From Carnegiea gigantea (taxonomy: Eukaryota > Streptophyta > Magnoliopsida > Caryophyllales > Cactaceae): 64,000 nt of DNA. The stretch lies in contig JAKOGI010000448.1 of NCBI GenBank assembly GCA_029747015.1, positions 382,001 to 446,000 of the forward strand, in the 5' to 3' direction. The translations under genes were made by a program, and so were the position numbers. Below the pieces are notes generated by a model. The model ran no database searches, had not been told where the DNA came from, and saw only the letters and a list, made by a program, of their open reading frames with translations. This document shows positions 34,542 to 47,622 of this stretch, piece by piece. Position 1 is the stretch's first letter, and each line of letters begins with the position of its first letter.

Positions 34542-36494
34542 GATTTCCTCCCACAAAGTCATCACTTAATCAATCTTATAATTTTTGTTTTAAGTTGGTT
34601 AATCATAGCCACGTCAGCACCTGTAGACATTGACTTAATTAGAGTTTATTGGATTAGTATTTTCTTGCTTGTTAACCACCCCCCCTTTCTTTTGATTATT
34701 ATTAGCCATGAGCACATAAAGATCATACAAAGTACTCAAGCAGAGAGGAGGATAGCTAGCAGAGCAACAAAGACAATAGAATAACAATTAAAAACACTTC
34801 ACAAAATAAGACCTATCTGTAGGGGAACAGGTTATGTATTGAAGCAAAGTTCTGCCTAGTTCAGCTGGTGACTATTGTGTCCAATCCTTTCAGGCCTTTG
34901 ATCTCTGTGCCAACTAAAGGTCCCAAAAGTCAATGTAGGATCACTCTAGAGGAGGGTGAATAGGATGATAACTTAAAATTCAAAACTTTGTATAAATCTC
35001 AATGTACTTTGAACCTATACTGCCAATGTCAGGGATAACAACCTTGATGGTTAGTCGCCAAAATTAGTAATTAACAAACTTAAAGTGTAGAAACAAAATG
35101 GGACAAACTACAAGATATTTTTATGATGTTCACCCTTCCAAACAGGGGTAGTCACTACCTAAGGTACTTCTTACCTTAGGATCTAAACACTTCTGGTTCT
35201 TGTTCACTTAAAAAGTACACACCAATTACCTTGGCTTTACAATTTGTCTAGCGTTTCAATCTCATTCCATTGGAAAATGATCAGGTTCTAGCACAATATG
35301 AATAAATACAAATTTGCAAGTACTCATTTTGGGTGTATACAATAATTACGCAGCTGTATAAATATATTTAAATGCTTGGTTACCATTAACCCCTATTGTG
35401 AAAACTCATTCAATTCCATTCAGCATTATGACTCAGTATGATTAAATATGTTTCAGCAATAAGCACTAATAAGTACTTATCACAAGTCTAAAAGAAGATG
35501 CCCTAAATATTATTTGACTTAACATGCATTTTTTTCCAACTTTTCCTTTCCAGTTTTTCCTCACAACACAGCCATCAATGTCTTTTTGTTACCCACAATA
35601 CAATGTACCAATAACCACCACAATAAAGTAATAAACATCTAATTATGATGAACAGTTAAGAAGAAGAAGAAGAAGAATATAATGATAATAATGATAATAA
35701 TTTTAATTTTAATAATAATAATGAACAACAGCAACGACGATAAAATAACAATTATTTAATTATTTAAAATAACGAATCTTAATAAATACTTCATAATAAG
35801 TTCAACAAATAAGTTTAGAATGAGTTCATGATAAGTTGAAAATAAGTTTAGCCAATAAATTCAGAATAAGTTTAATAAAATTGAGAAAATCAATTAATTA
35901 TATAGCTAGTTTTAATTCATATAATAAAATATCAGCATGATTTATTTGCCACCCCTAAGCCTTGCCGCCCTAGGCTATTAGAATTTGAAACTTTATGACA
36001 AAAAATAAAAGAAAATAAATGAGATCAGAAAGAGATGGATCCCCCCAAAAAAAAAAACAAAAAAAGAAAGAATAAGAAGAAAGGAGAGAATAATAGTCCA
36101 AACACAGCCTAATAGTGTTCTGAAATAAGGAAGCATTTATGATAGTTATCATTATAATACAACCATCATAATCTGTAAAATCTAAACCGTACCCATGCCA
36201 CATGTTATCTTAACCATTAATTTTTTACCTCTAAGTCAACCAAAATTATATTTTAAAATCAAAAATAGTATTTATAAATATGTGAAAAAATAATTACTTA
36301 AGTTACTGTTTGTTTCTCCGGCCCATTCATGATCCAACTATTTCCTATTCCCTTCCTAGTTGACTAGCAATAGCTACAACCCCCTTCCATCTTGCCAACC
36401 AGCCACCATCATCCCCATTAACAACACTTTGAAAAAACTCTAGTTGGACTTCTAGATCTATCAAAAATTAGTGTAATAATTAAAAATCTGGGCT
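34542..36494. other. Intergenic, nothing recognised
   Basis: AT-rich and non-coding; short GAAGAA and AATAATG microsatellites at about 35658-35720. I see no gene. Confidence 0.5.
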
Positions 36495-36502
36495 AAGGAT
36501 AC

Positions 36503-37288
36503 CAGTGGCGGAGGAAGGGTGGGGTCAGTGGGGTCAGCTAACCCCCCTCCCTCGCCAAAAAGGGAAGAATAGTATGCTGGAATTAGCCAAAATAGTGTAT
36601 AAATTAAAATTGTGGCAAACACCTTCAGTGAGAATGCAATTGGTCGAGCGGTTGGGGTGCTTACATTGTCGTTTTATGCTGGAGGACTTCACGAGTTTGA
36701 AGACTGCTGGGGTTAGTTGTTGAATTTTTTCTTTATTTTTCCGAATTAGTAGCATTTCTTTTTCCTTTTTTTTTGGTTAGTAGTATCTCCCCATTTAAAG
36801 TTCAAAGTCTATTAATTATAGTTTAATATTTTAATTTACTTTAATTTATTATTCAATTCTTAATCTATAAATTAATTTGTTTTTTAGTTTATTGATAAGT
36901 TTAATTTGTCAATTTTAATTCTAAATTTGTTTAATTTGTGGATTTAATTTCAATTTTGGATCAAAGTATATAAATATTTCAAAAAGATAACACTTTAATT
37001 GACCTCAATACTTCAACTTGTTGATTAACCCTTTCACTTGAGATTAAATTGCTTTTTCGACTTTAATTTATGAGTTTAATTTGTCAATTTTAATTTCACA
37101 GTTATTTAATTTGTTAGTTAATTTGAATTCTAACTCAAAATACAAAGAAATACTAAAGAATTATCATTCCCTTCAAGTTCTAAACTCGAAACTCAGTATT
37201 AAATAAAGAAAGTGGAAACGATATCACTTAATCACAATTACTATTTTATTTCCGACACCCCTCCCCTAAATTCCTGACTTCGCCACTG
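36503..37288. mobile_element. Second hAT-like non-autonomous element
   Basis: Inverted ends CAGTGGCGGAGG and its match CTTCGCCACTG, flanked by a perfect 8-base duplication AAGGATAC (36495-36502 and 37289-37296). The right arm is rich in T/A words. No transposase frame. A tRNA-like segment lies inside at about 36639-36712. Confidence 0.85.
36639..36712 (+). other. tRNA-like promoter segment inside the hAT-like element
   Basis: TTGGTCGAGCGGTTGGGGTGC resembles the A-box region of tRNA-Leu/Ser, and CACGAGTTTGAAGACT about 40 bases later is a loose B box. This looks like the head of a tRNA-derived SINE rather than a working tRNA: I cannot fold an acceptor stem. Confidence 0.3.
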
Positions 37289-37296
37289 AAGGATAC

Positions 37297-37767
37297 GCAA
37301 AGGATGTAATCAAGGATTCAAAATACAGTTTAGGTCACGATTATGATTTCGGTCGCGATATGGAAAAAACGCTTTAATGTGGAAATCACGTTCCATATTA
37401 CGGCAAAAACGCAGTTCGACCAACTTAAAACCTTTACGATGCGACCGTTTTATCACAGATCGGCCACATTTTAAATCCATGAATATAATCTAGTCGCCGG
37501 AAAAATGGCCGAGAAAACGGGAAATGAGAGACTTTTTAGAAAGGGGGAAAAAAATAGGAGAGGGGGTGTTGGAATTTGTCACCCGAAAAAATGGAGGGTA
37601 GATGGGTTTAGGTTTGGCGGATGAGTGGATGTGGATATGCACACTCGGATTATTTTGTTTCTTTAATTTAATTTTAATCTTTTTGCAAATTTGATTCCAT
37701 TTTAATTAAGGGGGAATACAATTTATCGCATCGGAACATTCTCCAATGTAATTAATAATATCTTCTA
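37297..37767. other. Intergenic, nothing recognised
   Basis: Non-coding spacer between the hAT-like element and unit R copy 2. No ORF with recognisable content. Confidence 0.5.
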
Positions 37768-37961
37768 ATTTATAAGTGTTCACTGCTTTTAAAAATATAA
37801 CGTTATATTAACAGTGTGAATTTATTATAGATATACATTATGATTATTTTCATAATGGTGGTTCTCATATAATGACAATTACTACAAACTTTTACTTTAA
37901 AATAAATCAATTGTTTGTATTCACTATATAAGGCCAATTTCAATTTCACTTATCATCATCA

Positions 37962-38013
<52 letters not shown>

Positions 38014-38555
38014 GTTAACAACACAAAAATTTCACGTACTATGTGGACTTTTAACATTTGTTTTTTTTTTTACACATATTTACATAATAGAATTAGACGT
38101 ACCAAACTATTTTTTGTCTCATTTGAATACATAAACCTATGGTCTTTGAGCTATTTATTATAGCGTAGAATTATGGGTGTACTTTTCAACTGACAGCATT
38201 GATTACTTTCCAAATCTAGAAAATGGAGGCAATTGATCCGAAGTCCAAATTTGGCGTTTTTAGGGGACAAGGGTCTCTACCTCTCACCTATTTAATTAAC
38301 GAGGTTAGGCGTCTGGGGCCCCGGCAGCTAACTGAAGAGATCCAAACGCACATTATGCGCATATATATATAGGGTACAGATTGTCACCATATAATAATTA
38401 TTATATTTAAAAAAATTTGGATCATACATTTATTAGAGTTAATCATAGTTGTTTATTTTATTTTATTTTTGAATAATTAAAAATGTATTATAAAAGCTAT
38501 ATGATGTCTCAAAATATTAAAGAAAATTAATTTTGTGAGGGTTTGTTTGATTTTT
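37768..38555. repeat. Repeat unit R, copy 2 (uninterrupted)
   Basis: The copy without large insertions; it is the reference for the empty sites of the MITE in copy 1 and the copia element in copy 3. Contains an ATC/TTA triplet microsatellite at 37951-38013. Non-coding. Confidence 0.75.
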
Positions 38556-40333
38556 GTTTAATGCCCATTCTATTAATCATAAAAATTTTTCCAATGACCA
38601 TGAAATTTTCCAGTGGACCTCCATAGATTTCGGCCACCGAAAAAGTCACCGGCAGTCAAAGAAGGATGTTCACCATTATTAATGGGCACCACCGAATTTT
38701 TTGTCTCCTTGCTTTGTTTACATGGAGGGCCAGCGGTCGGAGATGATGAACGGAGAGGTCGTCCACCACTGTTACCGGCAACTAGGTGGACGGCGGTGAG
38801 AACTGATTGGCGACGTGCTGGTGGCCGGTGAGGTGCTTTGTTTGACAGCTAATTGTGTGGGTTTAGTGGGTTTTTTTTTTAAAAAAAATTTTAATCACGT
38901 GAAACCCGTTGAATATAATTGATGTTAGCGCATCCGATTGTTAAACGCCAATGGAGAATTGGTTGGGGGCGGTGCCGTTGAAATTTGCGTCCCTACTTCG
39001 ATTCGTGTGTCTGCTATTTCACTTTATCTTTCATTTTTGGAAAATAAATTTGCAATTTGCACCTGTTTCAATTTTGGATCCTCTTTTGCTTTTTGAAAAG
39101 GAATGTGTCATAGAATATATAACAAATTTGTTATCCATTTGTAAGCCAATATTTTATTTGATTAAGATAGTAATTAATTTCTAATCACAAATATTTTCAT
39201 AAAGAATTGAAATGCATAAAATAAAAATAGTGTGTAGTATTTAAAAAAATGTGCTAATCATGTATTATGTAGTAGCTAAAATGCGATTGGAGCTTGAAGT
39301 ACCTAGGAAAATAAAAGAAGACTCGCTCTCGTGGACTACTTGCGCACGACTGAAGGTCACTCTCTTCATATAATGGTTGATACCAACAAGTACTACAAGT
39401 GGCTTATTATATGCATTACATGTGTAAGTGTTAATGTGTTATCACATGACAGAGCATGTCCGAAAGTTTTATAATCTACGCATGACACTTCATCGCATCA
39501 AAATAAGGTCTCCAACCTGCCCTCCTCATCGTCGGTGTATCTCAAAAAGTCGGCAGGATCAACATATTTCTCCGCAAATATTCCAAAACAGCATCAGAAT
39601 CACCGTCTTTTACTTGCTTTTTTCTATACTTGCAGAGACGATTTTTCATGTCATCTTCTATTAACAATGTTACCAATCTACTATAATGTTGGGATTGCTA
39701 TTAATGCCCCAAAAACTATATGATAATATTATTTCCATATTATTTTATCAAAAAAAAAGTAAATGTCTGATTCTATTTAAAACTCATTCAAAACTAATAA
39801 GTTAGCAACGAAAAAAAGTAAAATAAAAACAACCACTATGAAGTTCAGATATTCATTGTACACTTAAACCGCAACAACAAAACAATTTAAATGTACACTT
39901 ATATTCGAGGAAATAAATTGTCAAAAATTCAAACTGTATAACAAATTCAAAATAGTATATACTATTTTTATTTGCTAAGCAATAGATTGAATATTAACCT
40001 ACCGATTTCAGTAGCTTAACGAGATTGGTGTTCAACAATTTTGTCAAAGACGTGTTGAGTAGGAGACGACATTGAGTGATTTTATGTAAGAGTTGATGAC
40101 TAATTGGTGATGAAGATCACAAGAATTTATAGAATAAAGAGATTAGGGTTTCATAAACTAAAACTCTAAAAAAATATGGAAAAAAATTTGCATCATCTTA
40201 AAAAAGGAGATTAGATGGAAAGAAATTACATGGAGATTAAAATTAAAAAAATGAGGAAAGGTGAGGTGAAAAGGGTCAGCATAGAGTTGAACTCGCAATG
40301 CTAAAGAATACAGCACTCCCTCTTACCCAATGT
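38556..40333. other. Intergenic, nothing recognised
   Basis: Holds a locally GC-richer patch at about 38605-38835 with CCGGC/GGCGG words and short open frames on the plus strand, which I cannot link to any family. The rest is AT-rich without genes. Confidence 0.45.
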
Positions 40334-40412
40334 GCCACTAGGGGTGAGAAAAAAAAACCGAAACTGAAAAAACGAATCGAAAAATTGAATCGAAAAATCA
40401 GTTAACTAATTT
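40334..40412 (+). mobile_element. Truncated hAT-like MITE end
   Basis: Starts CTAGGGGTGAGA and continues with AACCGAAACTG-type words, like the end of the MITE at 33790-34333, then breaks directly at the beginning of unit R copy 3. Confidence 0.6.
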
Positions 40413-40413
40413 G

Positions 40414-40581
40414 ATTTATAAGTTTTTACTGCTTTTAAAAATATAAGGTTATATTAATAGTGTGAATTTATTATAGATATACATTATGATTATTTTCATA
40501 ATGGTGGTTCTCATATAATGACAATCATTACAAACTTTTACTTTAAAATAAATAAACTTTTTGTATTCACTATATAAGGCC
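40414..40581. repeat. Repeat unit R, copy 3, left part
   Basis: Matches 37768-37936 up to TATAAGGCCAA. The unit resumes at 45870 after the copia insertion. Confidence 0.8.
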
Positions 40582-41155
40582 AACAGTATAGCGGAAGCGA
40601 TAGGATGCAATAGAAAATCAGAAATTCAATTAACAAAACAACAGAGTAATAGGAAGAGAACAAGAACACAGGAATTTAACGTGAAAAACCCAATGTGAGA
40701 AAAACCACGGATGGCGACAGCACCAAAACAATCCACTATGAGCAGGAAAGTACACCACGATCACAATTACCTCAGTAATTCGATCTAAGAGCAGACTCAC
40801 AATTTCTCTCTATTGTAATCTCTCACAAACTACTTTTACCTCTCAATGTGTTTATGAGTAATGGAGTATTTTAGAACCTAGGCCTGACCCTCCTTTTATA
40901 GGGTCTGAAAAGTAGGGTTTTCCCCCCTTGAAAAAGCCCTAGCCGCCGCAGAGAAAACACCGTCAACACCAAACCCTAGCCACCAAAACAAGGCGGCAAA
41001 AAATTGGCCGAGGCACAACCGTGCCACGTGGCATGGCACCTCCGTGCCACTTTGCTATTTACTCCATCTTCGGCTCTTCGTCTTGGCACGCCCGTGTCTG
41101 TGCAGCATGGGCTTCCCGTGCCGATACTCGAGATTTTGGACCATAAAACCTAACA
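40582..41155 (-). repeat. 3' LTR of the copia element
   Basis: Starts TGTTAGGTTTT on the minus strand. Carries a CG-rich patch at 41009-41125 with inverted GGCAC/GTGCC words, including about 23 bases that the other LTR lacks. Confidence 0.85.
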
Positions 41156-41172
41156 ATCTCCACCTTGGACCA
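41156..41172 (-). promoter_or_regulatory. Polypurine tract of the copia element
   Basis: On the minus strand CCAAGGTGGAGAT directly precedes TGTTAGG, a common copia-type purine tract. Confidence 0.7.
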
Positions 41173-41255
41173 AAATCTCCAATCTTCAACTTTCCGTCAC
41201 CGCCGTCTCACCCCAAAGGGTGATGCCCCCTATGGGGCTATGCCCCGCAGGGCCC

Positions 41256-44200
41256 TCAGTGGCTGTGAACGCCTACTAAGTCCAAGCAATGCTCAAACTT
41301 AGCTATAGGTAGAGGCTTGGTCAACATGTCAGCAGGATTTTCTGAAGTGTGCACCTTTTTCACCACTATCTCTCATGTAGCAACCGTGTCTCGCATGTAG
41401 TGGTACTTTACACTGATATGCTTGGTCTTCGAGTGATAGGCATCATTTTTAGTCAGATGTATGGCACTCTGACTGTCAGAATATACCACAGTGGTAGATT
41501 GTGGTACTCCAAGTTCAATTACCATTCCCCTCAGCCAGGTAGCTTCCTTCACCCTTCAATAGCAGCAATATATTCAGCCTCTGTAGTAGACAAGGCTGCA
41601 ATAGATTGCAATGATGCTCTCCAGGAGATAGCACCCCCACACATGGTAAAGATGTACCCAGATATGGACCTCCTCCTATCCAAGTCCCTCGCATAATCAG
41701 AGTCAACAAAGCCTGTTATATCAGACGTAACAACTTTGTTTCTATCAAACACCAACCTCTTCCCTGCAGTACCCTTCAGATATCGAAGGATCCATTTCAC
41801 AGCCTCCCAATGATCCTTCCCAGGATTGTGCATATATCTACTTACCACACTTACAGCATGTGATAAGTCAGGTCTAGTGCAAACCATAGCATACATTAAG
41901 CTCCCTACAGCACTAGAATAAGGTACCTTAGACATTCTACTGATGTCTTCCTCTGTTTGCGGATAGCATTCCGCAGACAGTCTAAAGTGTGCAGCAAGTG
42001 GAGTAGATACTGCCTTGCAGTCCCCCATGTTGAATCTACTCAGTACTTTCTCAACGTACCTTTCTTGAGATAAGTATAGTTTACCTCTCTTTCGATCCCT
42101 GTGGATCTCCATGCCCAGTATTTTCTTTGCTGCACCCAAGTCTTTCATCTCAAACTCTTTACTGAGTTGAGATTTCAGCATGCTAATTAAACTTTTATCT
42201 TTAGAGGTAATTAGCATATCATCAATATACAGCAATAGATATATAAAAGTCCCATCACCATACTGTCTGAAGTACACACAATTATCATATCTACTGCGTA
42301 TATACCCTTTATCAATCATAAACGTATCAAAACGTTTATACCACTGCCTAGGGGCTTGTTTGAGTCCATACAAGGACTTCTTCAACTTACACACCAGATG
42401 TTCCTTTCCAAGAACAGTGAACCCTTCAGGCTGTCTCATATAAATCTCCTCTTCTAGCTCTCCATGCAGGAAGGCTGTTTTTACATCTAACTGCTCCAAC
42501 TCCAAGTCAAATAGTGTAACAAAAGAAAAAAGTAATCGAATGGAGGTATGTCTAACAACAGGGGAGAAAACCTCATTGTAATCAATACCTTCCCGTTGGT
42601 TGCAACCACGAACAACCAACCGTGCCTTCCATCTTGCATCCTCAACCCCAGGAATTCCCTCTTTCTTCTTGTAAATCCACTTGGCAGTTAAGGCTCTTCG
42701 GCCTTTAGGCAGGTCACACAGTTCCCAGGTTCTGTTCTTCTGCAGACTTTCCATCTCTTCTTGCATAGCCAGCATCCAATTAGGTGAACTCGGGCAGGTG
42801 ATCGCTTCAGTGTAGTTTGAAGGTTCAACACGTTCAGGCACTTCCTCTGCAACTGAGAGTGCGTATGCTATCAGTCCCTCATCATCATTATACCGGGTAG
42901 GTCTCCTGATCTCTCTTCAAGGACAATCACGAGGTATAGAATGCTCAACCTCCACCTGAGGTTGATCAGAACTGATAGTCCCAGGCTCAGTAACCTGGGC
43001 TACCCTATTGGGCTCCTCAACAGCTCCATCTTGAGCTGCAATGGTCTCCACCTCCACCTCCATAGTGGTATCTTCCTGATTACCTGCATCAGCAGAAGGA
43101 ACAACAGAATCCTTTCCAGAAGGCAACATAACAGTCTCATTGAAAGTAACATCTCTACTTTGTATTACTTTCTTAGACTCAGGACACCACATGCGATAAC
43201 CCTTGGATTCAGAAGCATATCCCAAAAGCATGCATTTGATAGCCCTGGGGGCTAATTTCCCATCATTCACATGGACATATACAGGACATCCAAATATCCT
43301 AAGATTAGAATAGTCAACAGGATTACCTGACCATACTTCTTTTGGAATCTGAAAGTCAATCGAGGAATGTGGTGAATGATTCACCAAGTAGCAGGCTGTA
43401 GAGATGGTCTCAGCCCAGAATGCTTTACGATCCCAAAGCCCAGCATTTGAAAGCATACACCGTGCTTTCTCCAAGAGTGTTCTGTTGATTCGTTCTGCAA
43501 CCCCATTCTGCTGTGGTTTCCCAACCAAAGTCTTGTGCCTGGCTATGCCGTTTACTGTGCAGAACTCCTCAAACTCTGATTCAACAAACTCCAGGCCATT
43601 GTCAGTCCTGAGTTTCTTGATCTTTCTCCCAGTCTGGTTCTCAACCAGAACTTCTTAAACATAGAAAAGGTCTCATTTTTATGTCTTAAGAAGTAAACCC
43701 AAACCTTACGTGAGAAATCATCAACAAATGTCAACATGTAACGCTTACCCCCAAAAGAAGGTTCCTTTGAGGGACCCCACAGGTCAGAATGGATATAATC
43801 TAGGGTTCTCTGAGTACGGTGTGTTGTTTTAGAGAAACTCACCTTTTTCTGTTTCCCAAAAACACAATGATCACATAAATCTAGCTTACCCGTACTGGCG
43901 TTACCAAGATAACCTTTCTTCCCCAGAATGGTCATCCCTTTCTCACTCATATGGCCCAACCTCATATGCCATAACCTCGTGTCATCTGTTGTACCCATTG
44001 CCGCTACGCCTGTAACTGTAGCTCCTTGCAGAATGTAGAGACTCCCCTGCCTCAGTCCCTTCATCATCACCATGGCTCCTTTAGTTACCTTTAGGACACC
44101 ATTCTCCATAACGATCCTGCAACCATTAGTCTCAAGAGTACACACAGAGATCAAACAACGAGTCATATCAGAAATGTGATGCACTTTAGACAAAGTTCTA

Positions 44201-44292
44201 ATAGTGCCATCATAGGTTTTAATCTTAACCGTACCTATCCCTGCAACCTTGCATTCTGCATCGTTGCCCATAAGTACAACCCCAAACTCCAC
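41256..44292 (-). pseudogene. Copia pol: integrase, reverse transcriptase, RNase H (broken)
   Basis: Reading along the element: a GAG-pre-integrase region with the LWHMRLGHMSEKGM motif and a following DLCDHC zinc element; integrase core starting around LDYIHSDLWGP and VDDFSRKVWVYF; then reverse transcriptase with LYGLKQAPRQW and the catalytic LLYIDDMLI; then RNase H with STTEAEYIAA, and a tail ending at 41256. Breaks: a frameshift in the integrase core near 43640, an in-frame TGA at 42917-42919 (fits CGA to TGA), and a frameshift near 41550 in RNase H. It would have copied and inserted element RNA; it is now inactive. Confidence 0.85.
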
Positions 44293-44310
44293 AGGTTCAT
44301 AAGTTACAAA

Positions 44311-45314
44311 TCAGTCCCTACGAGGACACATGTGGAACGTGCAACGAGAATCTAAAACCCAATTATCATCCACTCCTCTCCCAGAAGTGGTAGCTAACGA
44401 AGTAGCAAGCAATACATCCCCATCAGACTCAGACTCTACTACACAATCAGCTGTAGCAGTTTTCTCCTTTTCCTCATTCTTTTTCTTTAATTTCCAGCAG
44501 TTAGCCTTGATATGACCCAATTTATTGCAGAAGTGACAGGTTTTATTAGTATAAGGATTCCGTGATTTAGAACGGCTCTTTTTCCTGTTACCATTCCCCC
44601 TTTTCTCTGTCGTCCTACCCCTGACCGCCAATCCCTCACCCGAATCAGCATGAATATCATGGTCAAACTTTTCTTTAGACAGTAGGTTAGCCTTGACATC
44701 CTCAAATGATATAGTATCTGAATTGCTATACAACATAATTTCTTTAAAGTGTTTGTAGGAAGGGGGTAGAGAGACAACAAGTAGGATAGCTTTATCCTCA
44801 TCATCAATTTTAACGTCCAAGCTTTCTAGATCCACTAGAATTGAATTAAACTCATTCAGATGTTTTTGGGCGGGCGTACCTTCAGCCATACGACAGGTAT
44901 ATAACCTTTCTTTCAGCCTGATCTTATTTGCTAGACCTTTCGTCATATACAACTCTTCTAGCCGAGTCCAAAGGTCTATACAGTTACCTTATCAAGTACC
45001 TCTCGCAGAACGTAAGGTGCTAGGCACAGTTGTATGGCTGAAACTGCTTTCAGTTCCAGTTCCTCCCATTCGTTTTTCGTCAGCGACCCACATCGCTTCT
45101 TCTGGTCTTCAGTCCATTGCTCATCTGTTGTCTTTTCGGATTTGACATGAGGTCCCTTCAGGACCTTCCACAACCCGTGTTGGATGAGAACCGCTCTCAT
45201 CTGCACCTTCCAGAGATTAAAACTAATCTCTCCGTCAACTTCTGAATGTCTACCTTCATGATTGAAGACATCCTGTAACCAGGTTTTGATACCACTTGTT
45301 AGGATTAATATCAA
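44311..45314 (-). pseudogene. Copia gag with zinc knuckle (broken)
   Basis: The N-terminal part (45314-44976) has WKVQMRAVLIQHGLW, the usual copia gag opening. A frameshift near 44985 separates it from the rest, which includes YTCRMAEGTPAQKHLNEF, LLVVSLPPSYKHF and the zinc knuckle CHFCNKLGHIKANCW. A stop at 44311-44313 (fits TGG to TGA), next to the protease-start WVLDSRCTFHMCP region, cuts gag from pol. Gag would form the particle shell. Confidence 0.85.
45287..45294 (-). promoter_or_regulatory. Copia primer binding site (initiator Met tRNA type)
   Basis: TGGTATCA on the minus strand, two bases inside the 5' LTR. The first eight bases match the complement of initiator tRNA-Met; the match weakens after that. 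Confidence 0.75.
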
Positions 45315-45869
45315 AGTAACAGTATAGCGGAAGCGATAGGATGCAATAGAAAATCAGAAATTCAATCAATAAAACAACAGAGTAATAGGAAGAGAACAAG
45401 AACACAGGAATTTAACGTGGAAAACCCAATGTAGGAAAAACCACGGACGGCGATAGCATCAAAACAATCCACTATGAGCAGGAAAGTACACCACGATCAC
45501 AATCATCTCAGTGATTCGATCTAAGAGCAGACTTACAATTTCTCTCTATTGTAATCTTTCACAAACTACTTTTACCTCTCAATGTGTTTATGAGTAATAG
45601 ATTATTTTAGAACCTAGGGCTGACCCTCCTTTTATAGGGTCTGAAAAGTAGGGTTTTTCCCTCCTTGAAAAAGTCCTAACCGCCGCAGAGAAAACACTCT
45701 CAACGCCAAACCCTAGCCGCCAAAATAAGGCGGCAAAAAATTGGCCGGAGCACGACCGTGCCACTTTACTGTTTGCTCCATCTTCGGCTTTTCGTCTTGA
45801 CACGCCCGTGTCTGTGCAGCATGGGCTTCCTGTGCCGATACTCGAGATTTTGGGCCATAAAACCCAACA
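45297..45869 (-). repeat. 5' LTR of the copia element
   Basis: On the minus strand it begins TGTTGGGTTTT and ends ATTAATCCTAACA. Partner of 40582-41155. Confidence 0.85.
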
Positions 45870-46245
45870 ATCATCATCATCATCATTATTATTATTATTA
45901 TTATTATTATGATGTTAACAACACAAAAATTTCACGTACTATGTGGACTTTTAGCTTTTTTTTTTTTTTACATATTTACATAATAAAATTAGACGTACCA
46001 AACTATTTCTTTTGTCTCATTTGAATACATAAACGTATAGTCTTTGCGCTATTTATTGTAGCGTAAAATTATGTGTGTACTTTTCAACTGACAGCATTAA
46101 TTACTTTCCAAATCTAGAAAATGGAGGTAATTGATCTAAAGTCCAAATTTGGCGTTTTTAGGGGACGGGGTCTCTACCTCTCACCTATTTAGTTAATGAG
46201 GTTAGGCGTATGGGGCCTGGGCAGTTAACTGAAGAGATCCAAACC

Positions 46246-46308
<63 letters not shown>

Positions 46309-46498
46309 GTGTAATTATAGTGGTTGTCATTATGTAATAATTATTATATTTAAAAAAATCTAGATCGTACAAATATTAGAGTTAATTGTAGTTGTTTATT
46401 TTATTTTATTTTTGAATAATTAAAAATGTATTATAAAAGCTATATGATGTCTCAAAATATTAAAGAAAATTAATTTTGTGAGGGTTTGTTTGATTTTT
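45870..46498. repeat. Repeat unit R, copy 3, right part
   Basis: Matches 37950-38555. A (TA)n stretch at 46252-46305 has expanded where copy 2 has only a few TA units. Confidence 0.8.
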
Positions 46499-46706
46499 CC
46501 TTCCATAATTTTGGACATCTAATGCGCCGCAATTCATCACAAATTCTATATGCTCTCTCTATTTTGTTTGTTTGAGGGGGTATTGCACAGACTCATTACA
46601 CTAATACAATTCAATCCTAAGCATCCTTCACCCTAAAGTATAGATTTCTAATTTCTTTCACCTCCACCCCATACAGCAGTGACCTAATTGTGCAAACATC
46701 CCCAAA

Positions 46707-47344
46707 GGTACAAGTGAGCACAAAAATCAAAGCCGAAAAACCAAATTGAAAAACTCAAAGATCGAACTAAAAAATCGATTAATTGAGTCGACTTTTCTAA
46801 AAAAGTCGGTTCGGTTAATCGAACTAAAAAAATTTTAGGATTTCGGTTTTGATCTCGATTCGATCATTTGAGATTCAGTAAACCAAAATTTTTAGTTAAC
46901 CAAATTTTTCGGTTCGGCAAAAATTTAAATCACAACCGAACCGAAAAACTTGGTTAACAGGATTTTCGGTCGAGTTACCGGTTAATCGTTAATTTAAATT
47001 GTTACATTTCAATTTTCACTCCTTTTGATTAATTTAACTATTTGGGACACTAAATATTAATTTACACATTATTGTATATTTACTCTTATATTTTAATAGT
47101 TATAAAATCGAGTCATAGTATAAAATGTAATATTTTTTTGAAAAAAGCAAAGTTTTGGGTTCGGCTAATAGATAATAACCATGTGATTAACCAAATCTCA
47201 AATGGCCCAATCGAAACCTAAACCAAAACGAAACCGCAAAATTTTTCACTTCGGTTAACCGAATTAAATTTTGTAGAAAAATCGAACTGTGCCTTTTGGT
47301 TTTTCTTTCAGTTTTTTGATTTCGGATTTTTTTCCTTACCCTAA
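46707..47344. mobile_element. Older relative of the hAT-like MITE
   Basis: Between GGTACAAGTGAGC and CTTACCCTAA lie many AACCGAA/TTCGGTT words as in the element at 33790-34333. The ends and target site have decayed, so the limits are approximate. Confidence 0.5.
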
Positions 47345-47424
47345 TGAGCAAACATATTATGGTTTCAATCTTGATGATAGTAAATAGCAACTGTAGAGCA
47401 AGCATATCATACATACATGCATAC

Positions 47425-47622
<198 letters not shown>

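Larger units (their letters stand above)
40582..45869 (-). mobile_element. Decayed Ty1/copia retrotransposon
   Basis: Two LTRs (40582-41155 and 45297-45869), a primer site, a purine tract, and gag then integrase then reverse transcriptase then RNase H in the copia order, all on the minus strand. The 3' LTR has lost about 24 bases at its outer end, compared with the other LTR. Compared with the empty site in unit R copy 2, about 15 target bases are also gone, so there is no clean target duplication. At least five lesions disable the frame. Confidence 0.9.

Noticed and set aside
36639..36712. A functional tRNA gene
   Set aside because: A and B boxes are partial and no cloverleaf with a paired acceptor stem can be drawn.
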